From Undibacterium_A arcticum (GTDB lineage: Bacteria > Pseudomonadota > Gammaproteobacteria > Burkholderiales > Burkholderiaceae_D): 64,000 bases of DNA. The notes beneath the pieces were generated by a model. That model had not been told where the DNA came from and did no database searches. It was given only the letters and a program-made list of their open reading frames with translations. The translations under genes were made by a program, and so were the position numbers. Shown one piece after another: positions 18,776-28,132 of this stretch (positions are counted from its first letter, which is position 1; each line of letters starts with the position of its first letter). The DNA is taken from NCBI RefSeq assembly GCF_042660705.1, contig NZ_JBHSUQ010000001.1, one strand, 5' to 3'.

Positions 18776-19807
18776 ATGGATGACAACTTGAGCCGTCGCA
18801 ACGTTTTGAAGCTGGCCGCATTGTTTGTCGCTACGCTATCGCTGGAAGGAGCTTTTCCGGGAAGACTCTTCGCGCAGTCAGCGAGTGGCGATGCAACGGT
18901 TTCAAAAAAGCTCGCCCCTCTGTCGAATGATGCCCAGAACAGCTATGCACTGCAGAATTCATCTAACTTCAAGGCAATCTATCAGGACCCGCAGCTCAAA
19001 ACAGCATTCTTCCTGTTCCTGAAAAATGTCTACAACCTTTATCCCGAGGAGCGCTTCCATCGATTAATCGCGGAGGTGACAAGTACTGGCGGTTCGGACA
19101 AGGAAATCTACAAGGTGGCGCAGGGCCGGATTGGCGACATCAAACCATTCTTGAGCGATGTTCGCTATGCGCTGCCCGCGCTAATGCAGCAAAAAGTGGA
19201 AATGGCGCGCGAAACGCTCAAGCTGTTGGGCGCCTCGCGCAAGATCAACGGCTATATGGAGATCGGTACCACCGGTCGCTATGTCAGCGAGTTCAAATCC
19301 GATGTCGTGCTGAGCGGCGATCTGGTACTGGTGCATACCGATGAACCCGGTTTTTCGCCGACCGACATTGTCGAAAGAGGTCGAATAAGCAAGCTGGGAC
19401 GTTTTGTCTCGCTCAAGGATTATTCGCCAGTTACTTCATTGGAGGTGGCCGATAGCAGCCTCGACCTGATCAGTAATTTCATCGGCTTTCATCATAGCCC
19501 GCCACCCAAGCGCGACGCCTTCGTCAAGTCGCTGCATCGTGTGCTGCGGCCAGGCGGCAGAATGATCGTTCGAGATCACGATGTGAATTCGACCCGGATG
19601 AACCGGATGGTCGCCCTCGCCCACGATGTGTTCAACATGGGGCTTGGTACCGATTGGTCCGCCAATCAAAGCGAGATTCGCAACTTTACGTCGATGAATC
19701 AGCTGGTTGCCTATCTTGAACAATCGGGGTTCAAAAGCACAAAAAAAATGCTGTTCCAGCCGGGAGACCCGACGCAGAATGCATTGATGGAATTTGTGCG
19801 AGTCTAG
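18776..19807 (+). CDS. Methyltransferase-like protein with a Tat export signal
   Basis: 343 residues. Twin-arginine motif SRRNVLKLA at residues 6-14, followed by a hydrophobic stretch (ALFVATLSLEGAF) and a likely cleavage site near 34. The remainder looks like a class I SAM-dependent methyltransferase: YMEIGTTGRY as motif I, SLDLISNFIGFHH as the acidic strand region and SLHRVLRPGGRMIVRDHD as the post-IV segment. The second half of the motif I glycine loop is degenerate. The good ribosome site (TGGAG) supports this start. It is followed after 42 bp by an anchored hydrolase on the same strand. SAM is not known to be available in the periplasm, so the fold may serve another purpose. Confidence 0.78.
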   Translation: MDDNLSRRNVLKLAALFVATLSLEGAFPGRLFAQSASGDATVSKKLAPLSNDAQNSYALQNSSNFKAIYQDPQLKTAFFLFLKNVYNLYPEERFHRLIAEVTSTGGSDKEIYKVAQGRIGDIKPFLSDVRYALPALMQQKVEMARETLKLLGASRKINGYMEIGTTGRYVSEFKSDVVLSGDLVLVHTDEPGFSPTDIVERGRISKLGRFVSLKDYSPVTSLEVADSSLDLISNFIGFHHSPPPKRDAFVKSLHRVLRPGGRMIVRDHDVNSTRMNRMVALAHDVFNMGLGTDWSANQSEIRNFTSMNQLVAYLEQSGFKSTKKMLFQPGDPTQNALMEFVRV

Positions 19808-19849
19808 CTCCATACATTTTTTTACAAGCAAGGGACAATCATTCCAACC

Positions 19850-20899
19850 ATGCTGTCACCACTCTCGCCGCATAAGCGCCCTTCACGCCACATCGTCACG
19901 CGTATTTTTTTTGGGGCTCTCAGCATTATTGGGCTTCTGCTACTTGGTTTGGTGCTGGTGCTGGCAGGATTCCGTTGGCAGGCGGAGCGGCGCGAGGTCC
20001 AGATAGCGACTGTTGCGGCGCCGACCACGGGACGTTTCGTCCACGCAGCCGATGTGCAAATGTTCATTCAAGAAATGGGGCCGGCCACCGGCCCTGCCGT
20101 CTTGTTTGTTCATGGCACCGGCGCCTGGAGTGAGACTTGGCGCGAATCGATGGCGGCGCTGGCTCAGGCGGGCTCCCATACGATTGCGATCGACCTGCCG
20201 CCATTCGGCTATTCCGGCAAACCATTCAACAAGCGCTATGGTCGACAAGACCAGGCGGCTCGCATTATCGGTGTGCTCGATGCGCTGAAGATTCCCCGCG
20301 CGACGCTGGTGGGCCATTCGTTTGGGGGCGGTCCGACGGTGGAAGCCACTTTCTTGGCACCCGAGCGGGTGCGTGCGTTGGTGCTGGTCGATGTGGCGCT
20401 TGATCTGGCGGCAGCCGATTCTGTCAAGGAGCCATCTTTCGGCCTGTCGCAACAAATGCTCATGGTGCGTCCATTGCGTGATGCAGTCGTGGCCACCTTC
20501 CTGACCAATCCGCTTTTTACCAAACACTTGCTCGGCCTCTTTATCGCCGACCCGATCCATGCGACACCAAACCGAGTGAAGGTATATCAGCAACCGCTCG
20601 TTGTGACCGGAAGTACACAGGCGATCGGCGAATGGCTGCCGGTGCTGTTTGCTGGTGATCGCAGTGCCACAAGCGGCAATCCGGCTTCCTACAAGTCGCT
20701 CAAAATGCCGGTCGTAATTGTATGGGGAGAACGCGACACGATCACACCGCTGTCACAAGGGCAGCATCTTGCATCCATTACGCCGGGTGCGGAACTGTTA
20801 GTGATGCCGCAGGTAGGGCATATTCCACAAATCGAAGATGGCCCGCAGTTCACTGCGCTGTTGCAGAAAATTTTCGCGAAGCTCAAAGACCTGCCCTGA
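19850..20899 (+). CDS. Membrane-anchored alpha/beta hydrolase
   Basis: 349 residues. A single N-terminal helix at about residues 18-41 (FFGALSIIGLLLLGLVLVLA) probably anchors the catalytic domain on the periplasmic side. The domain has an oxyanion HGTGAW motif, a nucleophile elbow GHSFGG, an acid in VVIVWGERDTITP and a catalytic histidine in VGHIPQIE. The family includes epoxide hydrolases, esterases and haloperoxidase-like enzymes; the substrate is unknown. It shares its strand and probably its transcript with the upstream Tat protein. Confidence 0.88.
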   Translation: MLSPLSPHKRPSRHIVTRIFFGALSIIGLLLLGLVLVLAGFRWQAERREVQIATVAAPTTGRFVHAADVQMFIQEMGPATGPAVLFVHGTGAWSETWRESMAALAQAGSHTIAIDLPPFGYSGKPFNKRYGRQDQAARIIGVLDALKIPRATLVGHSFGGGPTVEATFLAPERVRALVLVDVALDLAAADSVKEPSFGLSQQMLMVRPLRDAVVATFLTNPLFTKHLLGLFIADPIHATPNRVKVYQQPLVVTGSTQAIGEWLPVLFAGDRSATSGNPASYKSLKMPVVIVWGERDTITPLSQGQHLASITPGAELLVMPQVGHIPQIEDGPQFTALLQKIFAKLKDLP

Positions 20900-20933
20900 T
20901 TTTTCCGGATTGCAGTAGCGTATCGCGAATGTC

Positions 20934-23435
20934 TCAATAATCGTAGATGTGCTCGATCAGAAATTTCTTTGCCGTCAATTGCGACAGAACCTGATCCAGC
21001 GATTTGACGGGCACGTTGATCGCAATCCGTTTTGCCAGTGGGCCGGTGAGGATCGGTTTTTCAAACAACACCTTGCCAGCCAGCAAATCGTATCGCCATT
21101 CAGCGGGTACCACGCTTGTAATCAGGATATCGCCGTTGCCTGCAATTTCCCTGAAGCGCACGCCTTTACCGACCAGACGCATCACGCTGTCGCGGAATTC
21201 CTCATAACGTGGCAGTGACAGCAGTATCGACCCATCCTCGAATTGCTTAACGATTTTGATTTCGGCTGATCCTTGAGCGCATCCGGGGTGACGCCGGCGG
21301 CAAGTATCAGCATCTCGCTATCCGCATCCCCATAAGCGGCTTTGCTTGCCAGCTTGATGATCATCGCGTATTGCGCTTTGGCCGCATATTCGATACTAAG
21401 GATGAGTTTGCGCTCCCATTTTCTGATCATGTCCGGTCCGCTCAGTGCGGTGCCGGCCCAGAGTTTTTGCAAGCGACTGGCAAACGCAAATTCGTACCAC
21501 GGATCAACCCGGATGAAATCAACATACTCTTGTGCTACTTTCGCGGCGAACACATCTTCCTCAGTCATGTCATTGCCACGCAGCGCTTCGGTGACGCGGC
21601 CGATGGTATTTCATAGATACCCTTGATCGCATTTTCGACCGTATAGCTGGATCCGATGACAAACACCATTACGTGATAGCCCCAGTTGAACGGGTACCTG
21701 TCCTTGGTCGCCGTATAGGCATCCCTGTAATAGCCCCAGAACTGTGCGATCGAGCCGAAGTAGGGAAACGCGGATGGCGCTTTTGTCTTGAGGAACCGTG
21801 CGTACTCGTCCGGACTGTAGACCAGAAACCATTCAGGCAGAGTAAGGTATGTTTGCGCTTCGTCGCGCTTGTAACCTTTGATGGCTAGCAGTTCGGCGTG
21901 GATCCTGGCCTGTACTTCCGGGGCTGCTCCGCTGGCTAGCAACTTGCTATCGAAGATTTTTGCCGGGTTCAAATCGATCGTCGTAGCAGGTGACTTGACC
22001 GATGGCGCCGTCGGCTGCTCGAGCGCCGGCTTGTAGTATGCATCCCAAAGTTTGTTGCGAAATTTATTCGCCGGATCGAGTGATTTTTTCAGCGCGAAGA
22101 ATGCATCGGCATTCGGGTACGCGGCACGGAACTGCTGATTTGTTGCATGAATCTGATACGGTAGATAATACGCACCGTTGAATGATGTCGCCGCGTCGAT
22201 CAGCTCTCGCGTCCACGCGCGCACCGCTTTGCGGTCGGCGTCGGAGGTGCCTTGTTTATAGTAGAGAACGTAAGCAAACACCTCGCTTCTGGCCCAGGCC
22301 AGCAGCGTGCCAGGATCCTGCTTGGCATGTCGTATTGATACGTTGATGGTATTGACCTTGTGGCGCTTCAGGATGTCGGCCATCTTCGGTACAAACTCCT
22401 CGAGTTTATCGACCGGCACGAAGTATTCCTGCAGCACATAGGTCGAGTCCTTGCGGGAAGATGGCTCAAGCTCCTTCACGTCGTAACTTGCCTCGTAGTT
22501 GCGCCATTCAATTTGCTCACCCGAGAACATGTACGGATCGATGATGTATTGCCTGAATGCTTTCCCAAACGGCGCTTCCGACATGATCCAGAAAGCCGAG
22601 CGATCCACCCAATAGCTCTGGTCCTGAGGAATCAATCGATCCTTGACGGTTACCGGCTTGTCGGTCTTGACGTACGATGTGACGCGCACGGTGTCGAGGT
22701 CGTTGGGATAGATGTCAGCATTGTGGAAGATCACGCCGGCATCATCCCGGATATTCTTGATAAAGAATTCCTTGTAGGCGGCCAGTGGCATCACCACCGA
22801 TTTGCGCTCCACTTTACATTGTCGGCAAGCGCCAGCGTTGCTTCCACGATCACGCCCATCGCGCCATAACCACCGATCGCACCATAAAAAATTGCCTGAT
22901 TCTCGGTCGGGCTAGCGTTCACCAGTTTGCCGCTAGGCAGCACTACTCGGATCGACTTGACGGAAAAAACCAGCGGGCCCTGGCCGATATAGCGTCCATG
23001 CACATTCACGCTGAGCGATCCGCCGACAGTGAAGTTGGAATAGGTTTGCATGATTTGCAGCGACAGATCGTGCGGATCGATGAACGTCTGGATTTTTCGC
23101 CAGGTGATCCCGGCTTGGACCGTTAATTCCTTTTTCTCTTTTGAAAAACTGACTACCTTGTCGAATTGCCGCATGTCGATTTGCAGTCCACGTTCGGTTG
23201 CCGTTTGTCCGCCCATACTGTAGCGGCCACCGCCGACCGAAATCGGCCCCGGATATGCTTTTACTGCGTCAACGATTTCGTTGATTGTCCTGGGCGCCAA
23301 CACTCGCTGAACTTCAATCGGATTGATTTGTGTGACGTCATTAATTGTCGTTCCGGCTATTGCGCAGAGCTGGCCGGCCAGGAGTGTGAGCAGGACTGCG
23401 CTCCGCAGCAATGGCCTAAGGCGAAGACTGAACAT
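20934..23435 (-). CDS. Secreted FAD-dependent oxidase fused to an uncharacterised C-terminal domain, three frameshifts
   Basis: About 834 codons once four in-line fragments are joined. A signal peptide (LRSAVLLTLLAGQLCAIAG) precedes a VAO-type FAD domain: RVLAPRTINEIVDAV, SVGGGRYSMGGQ, FTVGGSLSVNVHGRY, YGAIGGYGAMGVIVEA. The sugar-lactone-oxidase-like cap with NADAFFALKKSLDPANKFRNKLW follows. The last 300 or so residues (YLTLPEWFLVYSPDEYARFL...FNWGYHVMVFVIGSSYTVE) form another, unnamed domain. Joins: one A lost opposite 22813-22815 (NVKVERKS), one C lost near 21605 (YEIPIGRVTEAL), one G lost near 21268 (LKDQAEIKIVK). The usual FAD-linking histidine of GGGHS is arginine here. The gene converges on the hydrolase. 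Confidence 0.8.
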
Positions 23436-23535
23436 TTTTGTCCTTACTATTTAAAAGATGTGCAGAGAAAATGCGCAATGAAGACCGCCCTCTAATGCGA
23501 AGGCACAGTGATCGATTACCGATTCAGATGAAATA

Positions 23536-23904
23536 TTAAGATAGTGGGGAGTGTGCCAGCCAAGTGCCTACCCGGTAGCACGTCATCGTCGCCACAAACA
23601 TTAGCGACGACAGAAACACGGCCTTGGAGCCGCCGACTCCGCCGCGCGACTTGAACAGGTAATAAGGCAAGGCAAATATGGCAAGACCGGAAACGGAAAT
23701 GTTAAGAAGTACGGATGTCTTGAAATGCCGCTCTTTCGCATCAAGCCAAAACCATACAAAGATCAATGCCAGCGACATAGGCGCATGCATCATCAAGAGT
23801 GTGGCCGCATACTGCGATTCGCGTGCCGGGCCGTATTCAAGCCAGCCGGCGAGTAGCGATAGGGTCAGGAGTAAAACCAGGGGTACAGTTTTTTTCTTCG
23901 CCAT
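23536..23904 (-). CDS. Small polytopic membrane protein of unknown function
   Basis: About 122 residues with four hydrophobic segments: VPLVLLLTLSLLAGW, LMMHAPMSLALIFVWFW, TSVLLNISVSGLAIFAL and a C-terminal SSLMFVATMTCYRVG. Basic residues follow the start (MAKKK). It lies 100 bp upstream of the FAD-oxidase fusion on the same strand and could be its membrane partner or electron route, but this is only positional inference. No family recognised. Confidence 0.65.
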   Translation of the reverse strand: MAKKKTVPLVLLLTLSLLAGWLEYGPARESQYAATLLMMHAPMSLALIFVWFWLDAKERHFKTSVLLNISVSGLAIFALPYYLFKSRGGVGGSKAVFLSSLMFVATMTCYRVGTWLAHSPLS

Positions 23905-24087
23905 TTGCATCCTAATGTGCAGGTTATGGAGTCAGCAGATCCGTTGCAGATAGCCGAAACTCCAAATGGCAAGAGATTACCAGAAGTTATCAATAAATCT
24001 AGTGCTGTGTCAGCTGTGGAGTGCGCTCGCACGGCTGATAGGCACCAATGTTGACGCCGAGCGTCATCGGCTGCGGCACGTAGGACG

Positions 24088-24133
24088 TTTCGCCAGTTCG
24101 TACCGCAGTCGCTCACGCCAACCGTTTTTACTG
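24088..24133. repeat. 45-bp dispersed repeat, copy 2
   Basis: Second copy of the sequence at 18643-18687, with about five to six differences. It covers the stop codon of ycaO, so it may have supplied the present C-terminus of that gene. Confidence 0.5.
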
Positions 24134-25856
24134 AGCCGGCCCAGAGACCGCAAACAACTTGTCATAAGCCGCCAGCAGCGTCTGGTGCATCTGGCTGCCT
24201 TCCATATCCTCGCCTAGCGTGCCCAAGCCGAAGAAGCGCTCGCTGCGATCGAGCAAGGCTTGCGCCTGGCGCACGGTCTCTGCGCCATACAGCAAGCTCA
24301 GCGAACGCTGGTAATTGTCGACGCCGTCCAGATTCATCAGGCTTTCGATACAGCGGTACACCAGCCTCCGGGCCGGGTTCATTTGCTTGTATTGATGAAT
24401 CCAGTCGCAGCCTTCGCGTGTCGCTTCCTGGTCGCCGATGGCCAGCGCCAGCAGGGTCTTCAGTTCGCCGATGCGCAACTCCTTCCATACCGTGCCGACC
24501 GGTATCGCCAGCCCCAGGATTTCCCACAGCGGTCGCTCGTCGTTCAGATTCGAGGTCTGCAAATATTCCAGCAATTCGCTCGCTTCGGCATCACTCAATG
24601 CCGACAATCGCACCAGGGCCGGGCGGATGTCGTTGCCGACGCTATTGTTTTCCCATTCCAGATCTTCCACCGGATAGATCTCGGACATGCCGGGCACCAG
24701 GATGCGGCAACTGTATGCGCCCTGTTCGGTGAAGTCCGCCACGTACATATCCTTGCCCTCGGCGTGGACGCAGTCGCACAGCCATGCGTAGTCTTCTTCG
24801 GTGGTGGTGCTGAAGTTCCAGTCGGCGAACGGGTGATCGGGCGTATCATCGAGGAAATTCCAGCTGATCACGCCGCTCGAATCGACGAAGTGAATTTCCA
24901 GGTTGGCCACGGCGGTGATCTCGTCCATGTCGAAACCGGGCTCGGGGAAACTCTCCAGCGACTCTAGCGCCCGGCCTTGCAGCAACTCCGTGAGCGCCCG
25001 TTCCAGCGCAATCTCGAAACGCGGGTGCGCACCAAAGCTGGCAAAGCAGCCCTGGTCCTTCGGATGCAGCAGGGTCACGTTCATCACCGGATAGCGCCCG
25101 CCCAGCGACGCGTCGCGCACCAGAATGCCGAACCCGGCGTCGCGCAGGCCCTTGATGCCAGCAGCGATGCCGGGATAACGGGCAATCACCTCGTCCGGCA
25201 CCTCAGGCAGGCACAAGCCCTCGCTGATGATGCGGTATTTGATGTGGCGTTCGAAGATCTCCGACAACGCCTGGCTGCGCGCCTCCATCAGGGTGTTACC
25301 GGCGGCCATGCCATTGCTGACATACAGATTGCCGATGATATTGACGGGAATCCAGGTCTGCTCACCGTCGCGCAAGCGCGTGTAGGGCAGTGCGCAAATG
25401 CCGCGATCGACGTTGCCGGAATTCAGGTCCACCAGCACCTCGCTGTCAATCTCGCTCTCCGGGTTATAGAACGCGTGCAGTTCGGGATTGAGCAACTCGA
25501 CCGGCCAGCTGCCATCGTCGGTCGGGGCAAACCAGCGCTCTTGCGGATAGTGCACGAACGGGCGCTTGGCGCGCGTCGTACCCAGATGGAAATGGGTCCA
25601 GAAATAGTGGGTCCCCAGCCGTTCGAAATTCGCCCAGCGCACTGGCGCGCGCAGCCAGCTCCGACGCGCCCTTGCCATTGGAAAACAGCATCGGGCATTC
25701 CTTGTCGCGCATGTGTACCGACCAGATCGCCTCGACCGGGTTAAGCCAGGAAGATTCATCCAGATGAAACCCGCGGGCCGCCAGCTTTTGCTGCATGGTG
25801 CGAATGGTCGATTCGAGAGAGGCGTCTTTGCCGGGGATAAAGCTTTCGGTTTGCAT
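24128..25856 (-). CDS. ycaO: YcaO-domain protein (E. coli YcaO type), frameshifted
   Basis: Close relative of E. coli YcaO along its whole length: FIPGKDASLESTI, SWLNPVEAIWSVHMRDKEC, FSNGKGA, FVHYPQERWF, DLNSGNVDRGICALP, NIIGNLYVSNGMAAGNT, RYPVMNV, the ATP-binding ALERALTELLQGR and IVDSSG-like HFVDSSGVISW. E. coli YcaO is linked to RimO-dependent beta-methylthiolation of ribosomal protein S12. The frames switch in ALGE-FERLGTHYF near 25648, where a T run has lost two bases or gained one. Start at 25856 (MQTESFIPGK). It stands alone, without azole-peptide biosynthesis genes, which supports a housekeeping role. Confidence 0.92.
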
Positions 25857-26292
25857 GGGCTGGTGTACTTAGTAAGTTTGAAGGGTGATAGAGCTTGATG
25901 CGTTCCATCAGCAGATAAGCCGAGACTTGCTGGGTTGCAAAAATTCGGCGTTTCTCGCGCATAGAAACCATGACAAAATTTGCAGGAAAAGAAAGGAAAA
26001 TACTCGCTCTTCCTGGAGATCCAGCGATGGCATTTTCCAGTTAATTGATTCTGTCAGCTGCTGTGAAGGGAACCGTTGTTTGGCTTCGTGCCAATTGTTG
26101 CGCGCCGCATGAACAATCCAGGTGTCACCGGGCTGTTCATCGCCCATGAGGGCGTCGTTCCAAGCTGCATAAAGGCGCGCAACTATTTCCGCAGGGTATG
26201 TATTCTGATTTCCAAACAATCCAAGCACGCGATCATACAGGAGCTGCGGTTAGACAGTTTTCATGAATAACGACACCCGACAGATAAAAGAA
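25857..26292. other. 436-bp region without a firm gene
   Basis: A - strand frame at 25908-26228 (106 codons, TYPAEIVARLYAAWNDALMGDE...) begins at a GTG without a convincing ribosome site. Its second half is unusually rich in hydrophobic and aromatic residues. I do not call it a gene; it may contain a relic. Confidence 0.35.
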
Positions 26293-26318
26293 AAAGGGGC
26301 TGCAGCTGCAGCCCCTTT
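26293..26318. terminator. Perfect 26-bp palindrome, probable bidirectional terminator
   Basis: AAAGGGGCTGCAG followed immediately by its exact complement. The sequence A5 precedes it and TTTGATTTC follows. It sits downstream of the small heat-shock gene (transcribed leftward) and probably ends that transcript. The absence of a loop is unusual but the inner bases can open. Confidence 0.65.
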
Positions 26319-26478
26319 GATTTCAGTCTAGCGCAAAATCCGTTGCGCTATCCACGGGTGATGTAATGAAGCAATCGGGGCGCCCGAATCCATCGTAGGA
26401 CGAAGCCCAGACAGGTCAGAAAATCAATAACTCGTGCGCTTGGTCGGCAAGTACATCCTTGCCGACCAAGCACCTGAT

Positions 26479-26935
26479 TTACGCCGCCTGGCGCTCCACG
26501 ACATGAACCTGGTCGCTGGCGCCGTCGATCTCTATCCTGCGCGGTTTCAACGCTTCCGGAATTTCGCGAACCAGCTCGATATTGAGCAATCCGTTCTCGA
26601 CCGTGGCCTTGACGACCCTGACATGGTTTGCGAGTTGGAAACGATGTTCAAAGTCGCGCGCAGCGATGCCGCGATGCAGGAAAGTCCGCGCCGTGTCGTC
26701 CTTTCTTGCGCCCGACAATGTTGAGTGAGTCGCGCTCCGCCACTATTTCCAGTTCCGAGCGGTCGAAACCGGCCACGGCCATCACGATCCGGTACTTGTC
26801 GTCGGAGACCAGTTCGATGTTGTATGGCGGGTAGCTTTGTTGCGATTCTGCACGCTGTGCATTGTCGAAAAGTTGTGCCAACTGATCAAATCCGATGGCA
26901 GAACGATAGAGCGGTGCTAAGTCATAGGTACGCAT
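26479..26935 (-). CDS. ibpA: Small heat-shock protein of the IbpA/Hsp20 type, frameshifted
   Basis: About 150 residues. The start MRTYDLAPLYRSAIGFDQL is characteristic of IbpA. The alpha-crystallin domain follows (YPPYNIELVSDDKYRIVMAVAGF, ELEIVAERDSLNIVG, HRGIAARDFEHRFQLANHV, ENGLLNIELVREIPEA) with the C-terminal PRRIEI anchor motif. The halves are in different frames; one extra base near 26699-26702, just after NIVGRK, explains it. It binds unfolding proteins during heat stress as an ATP-independent holdase. The leader carries a probable RNA thermometer, described separately. Confidence 0.93.
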
Positions 26936-27000
26936 GTTGATATCCTCGTAGAAAGTAAGCGATATGAAAGGGCGGACCTCGCATGAGCATCCGCCTGGTT
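26936..27000 (-). promoter_or_regulatory. Candidate ROSE RNA thermometer in the ibpA leader
   Basis: In the mRNA, AUAUCGCU (26958-26965) can pair with GAGGAUAU (26940-26947), which contains the ribosome site. UCGCU against GAGGA gives U-A, C-G, a G-G pair, a bulged C and U-A, the hallmark ROSE geometry (consensus UYGCU). A GC-rich upstream hairpin, GGCGGA...UCCGCC (26971-26995), matches the usual multi-hairpin layout. Position and gene identity agree with the family. Confidence 0.7.
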
Positions 27001-27032
27001 CCGATATACGATCAACATGGCGGGATTTCAAG
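27000..27032 (-). promoter_or_regulatory. Possible heat-shock (sigma-32) promoter of ibpA
   Basis: On the - strand CTTGAAA (complement of 27026-27032) is an exact sigma-32 -35 element. About 15 bases on, CGTATATC could be the -10; it matches the CCCCAT consensus poorly. The predicted start would fall just before the ROSE hairpins. Confidence 0.45.
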
Positions 27033-27249
27033 ATCTTGAAAAACGCCTCAGCCGCCCCAACGGCGCGTTAAATTGTCGCGGGGGCGGCGCTTCCCGGTAT
27101 GCATGGACCCGCAATTAGGAGGTATGTTGTTGCGTCCCCAATTGCGGACGCGCACGGCAACTCGTCAATGGCCACCAAGCGCCATGTGGCCGCGCCGCAT
27201 CCCGACACCACACGCGGCGCCTGTGTTGTTTCGCTAGGCCAGAACGGCA

Positions 27250-27801
27250 TCAAGCTACGTGTTTTTTCACCCAGGCAACGTACTGGTCCATCCAGTTCTG
27301 CAGGAATTTTTTGCTGCCTTCACCGATGTTGCCTTCCGCGTCAAACAAGCCTTCCTTGGCATGGATGAATGCTTCGGGTTGGCCCAGCGTCGGTACGTCC
27401 AGGTAGGCCAGGACAGTGCGCAGTTGCTGTTGTGCAATCGCGGTTCCGACGGCGCCGACCGATGCGCCCAGCACACCGGCCGGCTTGCCTGCCCAGGCGC
27501 TCTGGCCATACGGGCGCGACGCGTGGTCGATCGCATTCTTGAGTACGCCGGGGAGCGCGCGGTTGTATTCGGGCGTGACGAACAGCAGGCCCTGAGCGGC
27601 CGAGATTTCGGCCTTCAGGCGCTTGACCGACTCGGCCTGGTTGGCGTCGTCGTCCTGGTTATACAGTGGCAGGTCGCCGATTTGCACCTGCTTGAACGAG
27701 AATTCCGGCGGCGCCAGTTTGACAATGGCGTTAGCCAGCTTGCGGTTGAAGGAATCTTTGCGAAGGCTGCCGACGACGACGGCGATTTGGAATTGACTCA
27801 T
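27250..27801 (-). CDS. NAD(P)H-dependent FMN reductase (ChrR/azoreductase type)
   Basis: 183 residues, flavodoxin-like fold. VVVGSLRKDSFNRKLANAI provides the FMN phosphate loop, PEYNRALPGVLKNAIDHAS the second flavin site, and GKPAGVLGASVGAVGTAIAQ the third strand region. Members such as ChrR and YieF reduce quinones, chromate and azo dyes and act against oxidative stress. It stands alone; GGAG precedes the start. Confidence 0.92.
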   Translation of the reverse strand: MSQFQIAVVVGSLRKDSFNRKLANAIVKLAPPEFSFKQVQIGDLPLYNQDDDANQAESVKRLKAEISAAQGLLFVTPEYNRALPGVLKNAIDHASRPYGQSAWAGKPAGVLGASVGAVGTAIAQQQLRTVLAYLDVPTLGQPEAFIHAKEGLFDAEGNIGEGSKKFLQNWMDQYVAWVKKHVA

Positions 27802-27872
27802 GCGATTCTCCTATCAATGTTAGGGGTGAATGAAGAGCGGTTTGTGAACACTAGCATAACAATTTCGACCGC

Positions 27873-28073
27873 GTGCGCCCCCGATTCGCGCCGGCCGGCC
27901 TCCTGAAGGCGGCCGGAAACAACCCGAGCTCGGCCGCAGTGCTGCGGGCATTGGAAAACATGGGCCGCAAGGATCTGGGCGGCGTGGTCGTCAATTACAG
28001 CAAGAACAAAAAGCGCATCGAAGAGAGTGCCGACATCACGATCATCGGTCGCGGTGGTGCGCTGATCAAGTAG
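27873..28073 (+). pseudogene. C-terminal relic of an ABC amino-acid-type substrate-binding protein
   Basis: The final 60 or so codons, PSSAAVLRALENMGRKDLGGVVVNYS...ITIIGRGGALIK, match the end of the binding protein at 60902-62016 (LVAALEAMHDVDLGGVLVNYS...LSIVGQNGRLIR). Nothing upstream encodes the rest. It is a fragment left by deletion or recombination. Confidence 0.65.
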
Positions 28074-28132
28074 GCCCGGAAAATGGACAGCACGGCGAGC
28101 GCATAAATCCCGACCTGAGTGGTTCAGCCGAC

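Noticed and set aside
24128..25856. YcaO as part of an azole-peptide (RiPP) cluster
   Set aside because: No precursor peptide, dehydrogenase or protease gene is nearby, and the protein follows the housekeeping E. coli YcaO sequence.
25908..26228. Hypothetical gene on the - strand
   Set aside because: GTG start without a convincing ribosome site, odd composition in the second half, no recognised family.
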